A stretch of 64,000 nucleotides of DNA from Gaiellasilicea sp963763755 (GCA_963763755.1 CAVXQE010000002.1:62001-126000); one strand, 5' to 3'; counted from the stretch's first letter, positions 44,273-53,645 are shown. The notes: generated by a model from the letters alone, not told the origin. Made by a program: numbers and translations.

Positions 44273-45749
44273 TTAAACATGCGCTTCGACCAGAAGGTCG
44301 CCCTCCCTGGCGCCGAGCGCCTGCTTCGCCTTCACTGCAAGCCAGAGCTCCATCCTCTGCTCCGGGTCGTCCGGGTGTCGTCCCGGTCTGCTTGCGCAGC
44401 TGCTCCATGCGGTACCGGAGCGTGTGCCGGTGGACGCCGAGCCGGTCGGCGGCCTCGCTCCAGCGGCAACCGCTGTCGAGCAGGGCCGCCAGCGACTCGA
44501 GTAGCCACGCGTTGCCGGCGGCCGGTCCGAGGACGCGGGCGACGAACGCCTCGAGCGCTGCGCTCTCGAGGCTCAGCAGCAGCTCGAGTGAGCCGAGATC
44601 GTGGTACGACGCGACCGAGCCTGTGACGGCGTCGAGCGCCGCACGCGCTTCGAGCAGGCTGCGCCCGAGCCCGGTTCCCGACGCCGGCCGGCCGACCCCC
44701 ACGCGGATACCGGGTGCCGCCTCGACGAGCTCGCGCGCCAGCGCGAGGGCTTCGTCCTCCCGGTCGGTGGCGACCAGGAATGCCGCTCGATCGCGGCGTG
44801 ACGCCGACAGGTGGCGCACGCTGCGACCGTCGAGCTCACGGGCGATCGCTGTCCGAACGTCCTCATCCTCCGGCGCTCTGCCGCCTGCGGCGCCGACCGC
44901 AAGCAGCGCTGCGTACTGCGCCCGCGGATCGAGTCCGAACGCTGCGATCCGGCGGCCGATCTCCCGCTCGTCGAGCCGGTCGTGCTCGAGGTCTTCGAGC
45001 AGGTCGCCGGCGAGGCGAAGCTCCGCTGCCGAGACGGCATGGCGGCGCGAGAGCTCGAAGGCGAGGGCCGTCTGACCGTGGTGGAGCACGAGCCGGTCGT
45101 ACTCGGAGAGCTCGTCGCGCGGCTTCCCGGCCCGGAGCGACCAGGTCTCGCCGTCTGCGACGACCGAGAGATCGAGCACGTGCTCGCACGTGTCGAGCCG
45201 CGCGGCCTGGCGCTCGCCCACGACACGGCCCGCCTCGTCGACCAGTGCGAGCGAACAGCCGACGTGCTCGCCGACGATCGCCAGCAGCGCAGGCGCCCCT
45301 CGCCCCTCGAGGACGGCATGCGCGAGCCGCTCGTGCACCTCGAGCGCGCCTTCGACCCGCGCCAGTTGCTCGTTCGCGAGCTGCGCCGAGATCGCCTTCG
45401 TCAGCGCGATGAAGGGCACGTCATAGGGGACCGTGATCAGCGGGAAGCCCACTTGCTCGGCCTCGTCGGCGAGCGCCGCAGGTGGCTCGGCCCAGCCGAA
45501 GCCGACCCCGAAGGCCAGGCCCGCGAGGCCGTGCTCGGCGAGTCGGCGCACGTACTCGCGCTGTGGCCGGGAGAGCTCGCCCACCCCGAGCCCGGTCGTG
45601 ATCAGAAGCTCACCGCCCTCGAGCCACGGCGTCGGGTCGGGCAGCTCCGAGACGTGCACCCAGCGAATCGGGTTGTCGCTTCCCTCCGAGCCCGCAGTGA
45701 GCTCGAGCCCGAGGCCAGGCAGGTCTGCGATATCTCGGACGGTCAGCAT
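44273..45749 (-). CDS. PucR-family transcriptional regulator (one frameshift near the end)
   Basis: N-terminal PucR domain (about 1-125: LTVRDIADLPGLGLELTAGS, GELLITTGLGVGE, FPLITVPYDVPF). A central GGDEF-related region follows (GVGRPASGTGLGRSLLEARA). The C-terminal PucR helix-turn-helix is LLDSGCRWSEAADRLGVHRH with TLRYRMEQLRKQTG. A break near 44385 precedes the true end at 44273-44275. PucR proteins control nitrogen-compound catabolism (purines, polyamines, GABA). The gene is divergent from gabT-potADBC with an inverted-repeat-rich gap, so it probably regulates that operon. Confidence 0.87.
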
Positions 45750-45767
45750 GGCTTCAGCGGCGCCGCT

Positions 45768-45900
45768 TGGACGCCCGGGCCAAGACGCTACTCCTTGTTC
45801 ACGGCCGAAAGCAAGGATTCAGGCCGTGTTCGCATGCTGCACGAACGCGAGTTTGCGCCACTTTGTCGAAGGGCGGACGGAATGGTCGCCCGGGCGTCCA
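45768..45900. promoter_or_regulatory. pucR/gabT intergenic inverted repeats (operator candidate)
   Basis: TGGACGCCCGGGC at 45768-45780 and its exact reverse complement GCCCGGGCGTCCA at 45888-45900, 107 bases apart, flank the divergent promoter region. Between them are TCCTTG/CAAGGA and ACGGCC/GGCCGT, shorter arms. They are candidate PucR or looped-repressor sites. Confidence 0.45.
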
Positions 45901-45935
45901 TTGCGCACGGCGGCCCGGGCGGGGAGAATCGCGGC

Positions 45936-47216
45936 GTGTCTCTCCGGGAGCGCTCGGCGGTCGACGACGTCCTCGAGGCGCGGCAGCGCTACGTGGCCCG
46001 AGGGGTCTCGACTCCCCGGCTCGTGGTCGTGCGTGCCGAGGGGGCACGGGTCGAGGCGGCCGACGGCACCGTCTACCTCGATTTCGCGGGCGGGATCGCG
46101 TGCCAGAACACGGGGCACGGGTTCGCGCCGGTCGTTGCAGCGATCCACGAGCAGGTCGACAAGTTCCTCCACCAGTGCTTCATGGTCGGCACCTACGAGT
46201 CCTACGTCGAGGTGTGCCGACGGCTCGCCGAGCACTCTCCGTGCGCGGGCGAGAACCAGAAGTCGATCCTGGTGAACTCGGGCGCCGAGGCGATCGAGAA
46301 CGCGGTCAAGATCTCGCGTGCGGCGACCGGCCGCTCCGGCGTCGTCGTCTTCGACAACGGCTTCCACGGCCGCACGTTGCTGACGATGGCCATGACGAGC
46401 AAGGTGCGCCCCTACAAGGCCGGCTTCGGGCCGTTCCCGTCCGAGGTCTACCGGACCGTCGCTCCGTATCCGTATCGCGGCATCGACTCGGACGCCGCGA
46501 TCGCGGCGCTCGAGCATCTGTTCAAGAGCGAAGTCGACGCGGACTCCGTCGCCTGCGTCGTGCTGGAGACCGTCCAGGGCGAAGGAGGCTTCATCCCGAT
46601 GCCCCCGGATTACCTGCCGAGGCTCGCCGCGGTCTGCAAGGAGCACGGGATCCTCTACGTCGCGGACGAGGTGCAGTCCGGCGTGGGGCGGACCGGGCCG
46701 ATGTGGGCGGTCGAGCACTACGAGGGCGTAGAGCCGGATCTCGTCGTGTCGGGCAAGTCGCTGGGCGGTGGGCTGCCGCTCGCCGCTGTGACCGGCCGCG
46801 CGGAGATCATGGACGCGCCCGGCCCCGGAGGGCTGGGTGGCACGTTCGGCGGCAATCCCGTTGCCTGCGCCGCGGCAGCCGTCGTGCTCGACACCGTCGC
46901 GGAGCCGGCGTTTCGCGCCCACGCGGACGAGCTCGGCGAGAAGCTGCGCGGCCGCCTCGACGAACTTGCGTCCCGCCACGAGCAGATCGGCGAGGTGCGT
47001 GGGCTCGGGCCGATGCTGGCGCTCGAGCTCCGCGAGCGGAGTGCGGATCTCGCAGGGAAGATCACAGCCGCCGCCTTCGAGCGAGGCCTGCTCCTTCTCT
47101 CCTGTGGCCTGTACGGGAACGTGATCCGGCTGCTGCCCCCGCTGACCGTCACCGACGACGAGCTCGATCGCGGGCTCGAACTGCTCGAGGAGTCGTTGCG
47201 TGCCGCCGCAGGCTGA
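45936..47216 (+). CDS. gabT: 4-aminobutyrate (or related omega-amino acid) aminotransferase, class III
   Basis: PLP enzyme transferring the terminal amino group of GABA or putrescine-derived compounds. 426 residues from GTG 45936. Seen: YLDFAGGIACQNTGHGFAPV, the PLP-phosphate segment NSGAEAIENAVKISRAATGR, FHGRTLLTMAMTSKV, the cofactor Asp in LYVADEVQSGVGRTG and the Schiff-base lysine in VVSGKSLGGGLPLAAVTGR. The context with a polyamine ABC transporter and PucR supports putrescine/GABA catabolism. It overlaps potA by 17 bases. Confidence 0.88.
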   Translation: MSLRERSAVDDVLEARQRYVARGVSTPRLVVVRAEGARVEAADGTVYLDFAGGIACQNTGHGFAPVVAAIHEQVDKFLHQCFMVGTYESYVEVCRRLAEHSPCAGENQKSILVNSGAEAIENAVKISRAATGRSGVVVFDNGFHGRTLLTMAMTSKVRPYKAGFGPFPSEVYRTVAPYPYRGIDSDAAIAALEHLFKSEVDADSVACVVLETVQGEGGFIPMPPDYLPRLAAVCKEHGILYVADEVQSGVGRTGPMWAVEHYEGVEPDLVVSGKSLGGGLPLAAVTGRAEIMDAPGPGGLGGTFGGNPVACAAAAVVLDTVAEPAFRAHADELGEKLRGRLDELASRHEQIGEVRGLGPMLALELRERSADLAGKITAAAFERGLLLLSCGLYGNVIRLLPPLTVTDDELDRGLELLEESLRAAAG

Positions 47217-48231
47217 GATCGACGTCCGCGTCGCCGGGTTGCGCAAGAGCTACGGCGAGGTGACCGCGGTCGACGGCGTCGACCTCGAGATCGGACGGGG
47301 CGAGTTCTTCACGCTGCTCGGCCCGTCGGGCTCGGGAAAGACGACGACGCTCCGGGTCATCGCCGGCTTCGAGCTTCCGGACGAAGGCAAGGTCGAGCTG
47401 GGCGGCAAGGACGTGTCCAGGCTGCCGCCGTACGCCCGCGACGTGAACACCGTCTTCCAGGATTACGCGCTCTTCCCGCACATGACCGTGCAGGAGAACA
47501 TCGAGTACGGCCTGCGGGTGAAGAAGGTGCCGCGTGCCGAGCGGCGGCAACGCGCCGGCGAGGCGCTCCGGCTCGTGCAGCTCGAGGAGTACGGCGGCCG
47601 CAAGCCCGCACAGCTCTCGGGCGGGCAGCGGCAGCGTGTTGCGCTCGCGCGCGCCATCGTCAACCGGCCCCAGGCGCTGCTCCTCGACGAGCCGCTCGGC
47701 GCGCTCGACCTCAAGCTTCGCCAGGAGCTCCAGGTCGAGCTGAAGCGGATCCAGCAGGAGCTCGGGATCACATTCGTCTACGTCACGCACGACCAGGAGG
47801 AGGCGCTCACGATGAGCGACCGCCTCGCGGTGTTCAACAAGGGGAAGATCGAGCAGATCGGCGTCCCCGCCGAGGTCTACGAGCATCCCGCGAGCGAGTT
47901 CATCGCCGGCTTCGTCGGCGTGTCGAACGTGCTCGAACGGGACGGCCGCCGCTTCACGGTGCGGCCGGAGAAGATCCGCATGCTCGGAGACGGTGAGGAG
48001 CCGGAGTCCGGCGTCGTCCTCGAGGAGGGGACGATCCGCGTCGTGGTCTACGTCGGCGCGATCACCCGGTACCACGTGGCGCTCGACGCAGGCGGAGAGC
48101 TGACGGTGGTGAGCCAGAACCTCGAGAGCGGCTCGAGCGAGGTGCTGGAGCGACAGGGAAGCCGGGTCCGGCTCGTCTGGCGGCCGGAGCACATTTTCGT
48201 AATCGAGAGCACTTCGAACGGAGGAACGTGA
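47200..48231 (+). CDS. potA: Spermidine/putrescine-type ABC transporter ATP-binding protein
   Basis: 343 residues. Walker A LLGPSGSGKTTTLR, Q-loop VFQDYALFPHMTV, ABC signature LSGGQRQRVALARAIV, Walker B LLLDEPLGALD and switch His in YVTHDQEEALTMSD. The C-terminal TOBE region (VRPEKIRML, VYVGAITRYHVAL) is typical of PotA/CUT1 ATPases. GTG 47200 lies inside the gabT end. The frame is intact. Confidence 0.93.
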   Translation: MPPQAEIDVRVAGLRKSYGEVTAVDGVDLEIGRGEFFTLLGPSGSGKTTTLRVIAGFELPDEGKVELGGKDVSRLPPYARDVNTVFQDYALFPHMTVQENIEYGLRVKKVPRAERRQRAGEALRLVQLEEYGGRKPAQLSGGQRQRVALARAIVNRPQALLLDEPLGALDLKLRQELQVELKRIQQELGITFVYVTHDQEEALTMSDRLAVFNKGKIEQIGVPAEVYEHPASEFIAGFVGVSNVLERDGRRFTVRPEKIRMLGDGEEPESGVVLEEGTIRVVVYVGAITRYHVALDAGGELTVVSQNLESGSSEVLERQGSRVRLVWRPEHIFVIESTSNGGT

Positions 48232-48233
48232 CG

Positions 48234-49448
48234 ATGCAGCGGAGAGTGGGACGGTGGGCGGCGGCAACGCTTGCAACAACGGTGTTGTGCTTCATGGCAG
48301 CCGGGTGCGGCGGCGATGACGAGGGTGACGCGGGCAGTACGGGGGCGACCACTGAGGCGAGCGGCGCGCCCGAGGGGATGATGCAGACGCTCGGCACGGG
48401 TGAAGGCCAGGTCAATCTGATTGCCTGGGCCGGCTACGTCGAGGACGGCAGCACCGATCCCAAGGTGGACTGGGTCTCGGACTTCGAGGCCGACACTGGT
48501 TGCAAGGTGAACACGAAGGTCGGGAATACCTCGGACGAGATGGTGACGCTGATGCGCACCGGCCAGTACGACGGCGTCTCGGCCTCCGGCGACGCGACGC
48601 TGCGCCTGATCGCCGCCGGTGACGTTGCCCCGGTCAACACGGACCTGATCCCGAACTATGCGGACGTCTTCGACGGCCTCAAGGATCAGCCGCACAACTC
48701 CGTCGACGGCCAGATGTACGGCGTCCCCCACGGCCGTGGTGCCAATCTGCTGATGTGGCGGACAGACAAGGTCAAGCCGGCGCCCGACTCCTGGAGTGTT
48801 GTCTGGGACGAGAACTCGCCGTACAAGGGCAAGGTCACTGCGTACGACAGCCCGATCTACATCGCCGACGCGGCGTTGTATCTGAAGGCGACTCAGCCGG
48901 ATCTCAAGATCGACAACGTCTACGAGCTCGACGACACGCAGTTCCAGGCTGCAGTCGACCTGCTGAAGAAGCAGCGCACGATCATCGGCGAGTACTGGTC
49001 GGACTACACCAAGGCGCAGGCCGCGTTCGCCGCCGGTAACTCGGTTGTCGGGACCACATGGCAGGTGATCGCGAACCTGCTGGTCGCGGACAAGGCTCCG
49101 ATCGAGACGACGCTGCCGAAGGAGGGCTCGACCGGGTGGTCGGACACGTGGATGGTCTCCTCGAAGGCGAAGCACCCGAACTGCATGTACATGTGGATGA
49201 ACCACATCATCTCGCCGAAGGCGAATGCCGAGGTCGCCGAGTGGTTCGGGGAGGCGCCGTCGAACAAGAAGTCGTGCGCGCTGACGGCGGTCAAGGATCA
49301 CTGCACGATTTACCACGCGGATGACGAGGACTACTTCTCCAGAGTCGCGTACTGGACGACGCCGGTGAAGGACTGCGGCGACGACCGGGGCGAGGTCTGC
49401 AAGGACTACTCGGAGTGGGTGCAAGCCTGGACGGAGATAAAGGGGTAA
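48234..49448 (+). CDS. potD: Polyamine-type ABC transporter substrate-binding lipoprotein
   Basis: 404 residues. A signal peptide with a lipobox-like CFMAAGC puts the lipidated Cys near residue 25, followed by an acidic Gly/Thr linker. The mature domain resembles PotD: VNLIAWAGYVEDGS, NTKVGNTSDEMVTLMRTGQY and MYGVPHGRGANLLMWRTDKV, with aromatic residues typical for amine binding. ATG 48234 is chosen because GGAGG at 48220-48224 then has a nine-base spacer; GTG 48228 overlaps the potA stop. The C-terminal part carries several Cys residues (PNCMYM, KSCAL, DHCTIY, KDCGDD, EVCKDY), plausibly disulfides outside the cell. Confidence 0.9.
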   Translation: MQRRVGRWAAATLATTVLCFMAAGCGGDDEGDAGSTGATTEASGAPEGMMQTLGTGEGQVNLIAWAGYVEDGSTDPKVDWVSDFEADTGCKVNTKVGNTSDEMVTLMRTGQYDGVSASGDATLRLIAAGDVAPVNTDLIPNYADVFDGLKDQPHNSVDGQMYGVPHGRGANLLMWRTDKVKPAPDSWSVVWDENSPYKGKVTAYDSPIYIADAALYLKATQPDLKIDNVYELDDTQFQAAVDLLKKQRTIIGEYWSDYTKAQAAFAAGNSVVGTTWQVIANLLVADKAPIETTLPKEGSTGWSDTWMVSSKAKHPNCMYMWMNHIISPKANAEVAEWFGEAPSNKKSCALTAVKDHCTIYHADDEDYFSRVAYWTTPVKDCGDDRGEVCKDYSEWVQAWTEIKG

Positions 49449-49451
49449 CCA

Positions 49452-50354
49452 ATCTCCGTTCCTGAAGCGGCAGAGGCGCCGCCCCCGGAGTCCCCGGGGC
49501 GGCGCCTTTCCTCGTTCCTCTACCGCCACCCGCGGCTGCGGCTCGGGCTGCTGCTTGCACCACCACTCTCCTGGCTGCTCCTCGCCTACCTCGGTTCGCT
49601 GGCCGTGCTGTTCGTCGCCGCGTTCTGGCGGCTCGACCCGTTCACGGCCGAAGTGGTGCACGACTACGGCTTCCAGAACTTCGAGCTGCTCTGGAAGAGC
49701 GACGTGTACCGGGCCATCACACAGCGGACGGTCCTGATCGCCGCTGCGGTGACGATCACGGACGCGCTGCTCGCGTTCCCGATCGCCTTCTACATGGCGA
49801 AGGTCGCCTCGCCGAGGACGCGCAATCTGCTCGTCGTCGCGGTCCTGCTGCCGCTCTGGGCGAGCTATCTCGTGAAGGTCTACGCCTGGCGGATCATTCT
49901 GCAGGAGGACGGGGTCCTGAACTGGGCCCTCGCGCCGTTCGGGCTGTCAGGCCCCGGCTTCGGCAACGTCGCCACCTGGCTCGTCTTCTCCTATCTCTGG
50001 CTGCCGTTCATGATCCTGCCGGTCTACGCGGGCCTCGAGCGGATCCCGAACTCCCTCCTCGATGCGTCGGCCGATCTCGGGGCCAAGGGCCTGCGGACAC
50101 TCTGGCGCGTCGTGCTCCCGCTCGCTCTGCCGGCGTTCGCGGCGGGCTCGATCTTCACGTTCTCGCTCACGCTCGGCGACTACATCACGCCGCAGCTCGT
50201 CTCGAGCACGCAGTTCATCGGGAACGTCGTCTACATCAACGTCGGCGTCGCGAACAACCTCCCGTTCGCTGCCGCCTTCGCAACTGTGCCGGTCGCCGTG
50301 ATGGTGATCTACCTGCTGCTCGCGCGGCGCGGTGGGGCGTTCGACAACCTATGA
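49452..50354 (+). CDS. potB: Polyamine ABC transporter permease (first), apparent ATC start
   Basis: Six predicted helices. RRLSSFLYRHPRLRLGLLLA and PPLSWLLLAYLGSLAVLFVA form the usual N terminus. The permease EAA loop reads RIPNSLLDASADLGAKGLRT, followed by TFSLTLGDYITPQLVSS. The first ATG/GTG/TTG codon in frame is GTG 49605, inside helix 1. The conserved N terminus begins upstream, and ATC at 49452-49454 sits six bases after AAGGGG at 49440-49445. So either a non-standard ATC start or a base error for ATG. With it the length is 300, the family norm. Confidence 0.87.
   Translation: MSVPEAAEAPPPESPGRRLSSFLYRHPRLRLGLLLAPPLSWLLLAYLGSLAVLFVAAFWRLDPFTAEVVHDYGFQNFELLWKSDVYRAITQRTVLIAAAVTITDALLAFPIAFYMAKVASPRTRNLLVVAVLLPLWASYLVKVYAWRIILQEDGVLNWALAPFGLSGPGFGNVATWLVFSYLWLPFMILPVYAGLERIPNSLLDASADLGAKGLRTLWRVVLPLALPAFAAGSIFTFSLTLGDYITPQLVSSTQFIGNVVYINVGVANNLPFAAAFATVPVAVMVIYLLLARRGGAFDNL
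49474..49507 (+). promoter_or_regulatory. Strong stem-loop at the potD-potB junction
   Basis: AGGCGCCGCCCC and GGGGCGGCGCCT form a perfect 12-bp stem with a 10-base loop, followed by TTTCCTCG. It begins 26 bases after potD's stop, within the first codons of potB. Candidate partial terminator or 3'-end protector that would raise binding-protein over permease levels. Confidence 0.6.
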
Positions 50355-51181
50355 CGTCGCGTGCCGGAACCTGGCTGTTGCGCGGGGCCACGGGGCTGAC
50401 GCTCGCCTTCATCTACCTGCCGCTGCTCGTCATCGTCCTGTACGCGTTCAACCCGCGCCGCACGCTCGTTTGGCCGATTCCAGGCCTGACGACGAAGTGG
50501 TTCGGCAAGGCGATCGACAACCCCGGCGTCCGGGACGCTCTCCTCGTGTCGTTGAAAGCGGCGCTCGGGGCGACCGCGATCGCGCTCCTGCTCGGCACGT
50601 GCGTCGCGTTCGCGGTCGGACGCCACCGTTTCTTCGGCCGCGACGGCATCTCTTTTCTCGTCATCCTCCCGCTGGCGTTGCCCGGGATCGTGACGGGGAT
50701 GGCGTTGAACGCGACGTTCCGCAACCTGCCGGAGCCATTCGGGGTCGAGCTCGGGCTCTTCACGATCATGGTCGGGCACGCGACCTTCTGCATCGTCGTC
50801 GTCTACAACAACGTCGTGGCGAGGCTGCGACGGACGGCCATCTCGCTCGAGGAGGCCTCTTCTGATCTCGGCGCCGACGCCTGGCAGACGTTCCGGTACG
50901 TCACCATCCCACAGCTGAAGACCGCATGGCTCGCCGGCGGGCTGCTCGCTTTCGCGCTCAGCTTCGACGAGGTGATCGTGACGACGTTCACCGCCGGCGC
51001 CGACCAGACGCTCCCGATCTGGATCCTCAACAACCTGTCGCGACCGAACCAGCTCCCGATCGTGAACGTCGTCGCCGTGTTCGTGATCCTGCTCTCGATG
51101 ATTCCCGTCTACTTCGCCTCGAAGCTCTCGAGCGAATCGAGGGGGGCGGGAGCGACCGGCGTCGCCGGCGGCGCCCGCTAG
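50351..51181 (+). CDS. potC: Polyamine ABC transporter permease (second)
   Basis: 276 residues with six helices. It starts at ATG 50351, overlapping the potB stop. GLTLAFIYLPLLVIVLYAFN is helix 1. The EAA loop is SLEEASSDLGADAWQTFRYV with TIPQLKTAW, and FALSFDEVIVTTFTAG is typical of PotC. The end is Ser/Gly-rich. The frame is intact. It closes the gabT-potA-potD-potB-potC operon, and the REP doublet follows seven bases later. Confidence 0.92.
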   Translation: MTSRAGTWLLRGATGLTLAFIYLPLLVIVLYAFNPRRTLVWPIPGLTTKWFGKAIDNPGVRDALLVSLKAALGATAIALLLGTCVAFAVGRHRFFGRDGISFLVILPLALPGIVTGMALNATFRNLPEPFGVELGLFTIMVGHATFCIVVVYNNVVARLRRTAISLEEASSDLGADAWQTFRYVTIPQLKTAWLAGGLLAFALSFDEVIVTTFTAGADQTLPIWILNNLSRPNQLPIVNVVAVFVILLSMIPVYFASKLSSESRGAGATGVAGGAR

Positions 51182-51187
51182 CCCCCG

Positions 51188-51241
51188 GTGTCAGACTCGT
51201 CTCTGGCACGTGTCAGAGTCGTCTCTGACACCACCTGTCCG
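51188..51241. repeat. Second REP-type double hairpin
   Basis: GTGTCAGA-CTCGTC-TCTGGCAC (51188-51209, one G:T wobble) and GTGTCAGA-GTCGTC-TCTGACAC (51210-51231, perfect), then CACCTGTCCG. It matches the 18339 element base for base except at three positions plus flanks. It sits between convergent potC and the kinase gene, where it may also act as a two-way terminator. Confidence 0.85.
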
Positions 51242-51254
51242 CGACTGGCGTGGC

Positions 51255-53645
51255 TTAAGCGGACTTTGCGGTCGTCTTCGGCGGCTTCTTCGCGGCCGCG
51301 GCGGGCAGCTCGACGACGAACGTCGATCCCTTGCCGAGAGTCGACTCGACCCAGATCTTTCCGTCCATGCGGCGGACGAGCTCGCGGCAGATGTAGAGGC
51401 CGAGGCCGGTGCCGCCGATGCCGCGGGTCATGTCCGGGTCGAGGCGGTAGAACTTCTCGAAGATCCGTCGGTGCTCCGAGGGCGGGATTCCGAGGCCCTT
51501 GTCGATCACCGAGAAGCGGATCAGCCCGTCGCCGTTGGCCACCGAGACGGCGACGTCACCGCCCGCCGGCGAATACTTGATCGCGTTGTCCACGAGGTTG
51601 ACCAGCACCTGGTACAGCTGGACGGGATCGGCGACGACTCGCAGCAGGCGTTTCGGGGCCTTCAGCTGGAGATCGATCGCGTCTGGCAGATGCGTTTTCG
51701 CCGCCTCGATCACCGCGCCCGCGAGCTCCGCCGGGTCGACGCGCTCGACCGAGAGGGGAAGCTGGTCGGCGTCGAGGCTCCCCGCGACGAGCAGGTCGTT
51801 GACGATCGTGCCGAGCCGGTCCGACTCGGACGCGATCACGCCGAGCAATTGCATCTGGATCTCGGGGTCGAGCTCGATGTCCGTGCGGCGGAGCGTCTGC
51901 GCTGAGCCGTAGATCGCGGCGAGCGGCGTCCGCAGCTCGTGCGAGACGGTCGCGACGAACTCCGCCTTGATCTCCTCCAGCGCGCGCTCTTCGGTCAGGT
52001 CGCGGAACGCGTAGACCGTCCCTTCTTCGAAGCCGACACCGGAGCCGGAGATCCAGAGCTCGCGGCCGCCGAACTCGACCGGCACCGTCTCGGCATGCAC
52101 CAGCTCGCCGGGCTTGCTCGCGACGGGAATCCGCGGCGAGATCTCGCTCCAGCGGGTGACGACCTCGGCGATCGGATGGCCGAGCACCTCGGACTCCGAC
52201 AGGCCGGTGATCGTCGCTGCGGCGGTGTTCCAGAGGCGGATCACTCCCTCGCGGTCGACGAGCACAACGCCGTCGCCGACCGCCTCCAGCGCCCTCGCCG
52301 CGCGGCCGCGCCGCTCGGCTTCGTCGTAGAGACGCGCGTTGTCGATCGCGTTCGCGGCATGACGTGCGAGCTCCTCGGCGAGGGCGAGATCGTGCTCGTC
52401 GTACCTCCGCTCCGACTCGGCCGTGACGAAGCTGATCGAGCCGAAGACCTCGTCGCGGGCCACCAGCGGCACCGTGACGTACGAGCGCGGCGCGAGGGCG
52501 CGCGCGATCTCGAGCTGGCGCTCGTCGAACCCGAAGGAGGCGAGCGTCTCGTCGTCGATGTCACGGACGAGCACGGGCTCGCGAGCACGGATCGCCGCGG
52601 CGCCGGCCGAGCCGGCAGCCCCGAGCATGGCCTCCTGCAGCTCGCGCGCCAGCGCCAGCTTGAGCGGGTCGACGTGCGCCAGCGCCAGCCGCTCCAGCTT
52701 GCCGTCGACGAAGATGTCGACCGTGCACCAGTCTGCGACGTGCGGCACGGCGAGCCGGGCGACGTCCGCGAGCGTCTGCTCGTAGTCGAGGGAGCTGCCG
52801 AGCACCCAGCCGGCTTCGGCGAGGAAGCGCTGCCGCTCCTCGGCGAGCCGGCGATCGTGGATGTCCGTCGCCGTCCCGACCCAGCCGGTGATCGCGCTCG
52901 ACTCGTCACGCAGGCAGACCGACCGGCCGAGATGCCAGCGGTAGACACCGTCCTCGCGACGAAATCGGTACTCGACCTCGAACGGATCGCCGCTCCGCCG
53001 CGCCGCCTCCCATCTCTCCAGCATCTCGGGCACGTCGTCGGGGTGGACGATCGACCGCGCCTCGCCCTCCTCGCCGCGCTTCATTCCCGTGTACTCGTAC
53101 CACCGGTCGTTGTACCCGAGCGTCTTTCCGTCGGCGTCCGACGTCCAGACGATCTGCGGCACGGCATCGGCCAGTGAGCGGTATCGCAGCTCGCTCTCCC
53201 GCTCGATCGTCGCGATCTCCTGGGCCTTGAGCAGCTCGTCCTGGCGTCTGATCTCGACCGTCTTCTGCCAGAGGTCGATGAACACGGACACCTTCGCGCG
53301 CAGGATGTGCGGGTCGAACGGCTTCATCAGATAGTCGACCGCACCGGCGCCGTAGCCCTGGAAGACGTGCTCGGCGTCCTTCGAGATTGCGGTGAGGAAG
53401 ACGATCGGGATGTGCCGCGTGCGCTCGAGCTTCTTGATCAGCTCGGCCGTCTGGAAGCCGTCCATTCCGGGCATCTGCACGTCGAGCAGGATCACGGCGT
53501 ACTCGTCGTGGAGCAGGCGACGCAGCGCCTCTTCGCCCGACTGGACGCGGACGAGCTCCTGGCCGAGGGGCTCGAGGATCGCCTCGAGCGCGAGCAGGTT
53601 CTCGGGCCGGTCGTCGACGAGCAGAAGCTTGGCCTTGGTGCTCAC
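51255..53645 (-). CDS. Cytoplasmic hybrid sensor histidine kinase REC-PAS-GAF-PAS-HisKA-HATPase
   Basis: 796 residues, no membrane segment. REC (about 8-125) has VILLDVQMPGMDGF and a Lys in DYLMKPFD. The first PAS has IVWTSDADGKTLGYNDRWYE with a PAC-like end. GAF spans about 290-430 (VPHVADWCTVDIFVDGK). The second PAS contains GVVLVDREGVIRLWNTAAA. HisKA has the phospho-His in FVATVSHELRTPLAAIYGSA, and HATPase has N-box LVNLVDNAIKYSPAGG, GLGIPPSEHRRIFEKFYR and GGTGLGLYICRELV. An Ala/Lys tail follows. The GTG at 53645 overlaps the cheB stop. The N-terminal receiver suggests it is phosphorylated by a partner kinase, plausibly the poly-HAMP protein of the same operon. Confidence 0.92.
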   Translation of the reverse strand: MSTKAKLLLVDDRPENLLALEAILEPLGQELVRVQSGEEALRRLLHDEYAVILLDVQMPGMDGFQTAELIKKLERTRHIPIVFLTAISKDAEHVFQGYGAGAVDYLMKPFDPHILRAKVSVFIDLWQKTVEIRRQDELLKAQEIATIERESELRYRSLADAVPQIVWTSDADGKTLGYNDRWYEYTGMKRGEEGEARSIVHPDDVPEMLERWEAARRSGDPFEVEYRFRREDGVYRWHLGRSVCLRDESSAITGWVGTATDIHDRRLAEERQRFLAEAGWVLGSSLDYEQTLADVARLAVPHVADWCTVDIFVDGKLERLALAHVDPLKLALARELQEAMLGAAGSAGAAAIRAREPVLVRDIDDETLASFGFDERQLEIARALAPRSYVTVPLVARDEVFGSISFVTAESERRYDEHDLALAEELARHAANAIDNARLYDEAERRGRAARALEAVGDGVVLVDREGVIRLWNTAAATITGLSESEVLGHPIAEVVTRWSEISPRIPVASKPGELVHAETVPVEFGGRELWISGSGVGFEEGTVYAFRDLTEERALEEIKAEFVATVSHELRTPLAAIYGSAQTLRRTDIELDPEIQMQLLGVIASESDRLGTIVNDLLVAGSLDADQLPLSVERVDPAELAGAVIEAAKTHLPDAIDLQLKAPKRLLRVVADPVQLYQVLVNLVDNAIKYSPAGGDVAVSVANGDGLIRFSVIDKGLGIPPSEHRRIFEKFYRLDPDMTRGIGGTGLGLYICRELVRRMDGKIWVESTLGKGSTFVVELPAAAAKKPPKTTAKSA

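Noticed and set aside
48048..49661. 537-codon minus-strand frame across potD
   Set aside because: It is antisense to a lipoprotein gene with a signal peptide and family motifs; Arg/Val-rich shadow.
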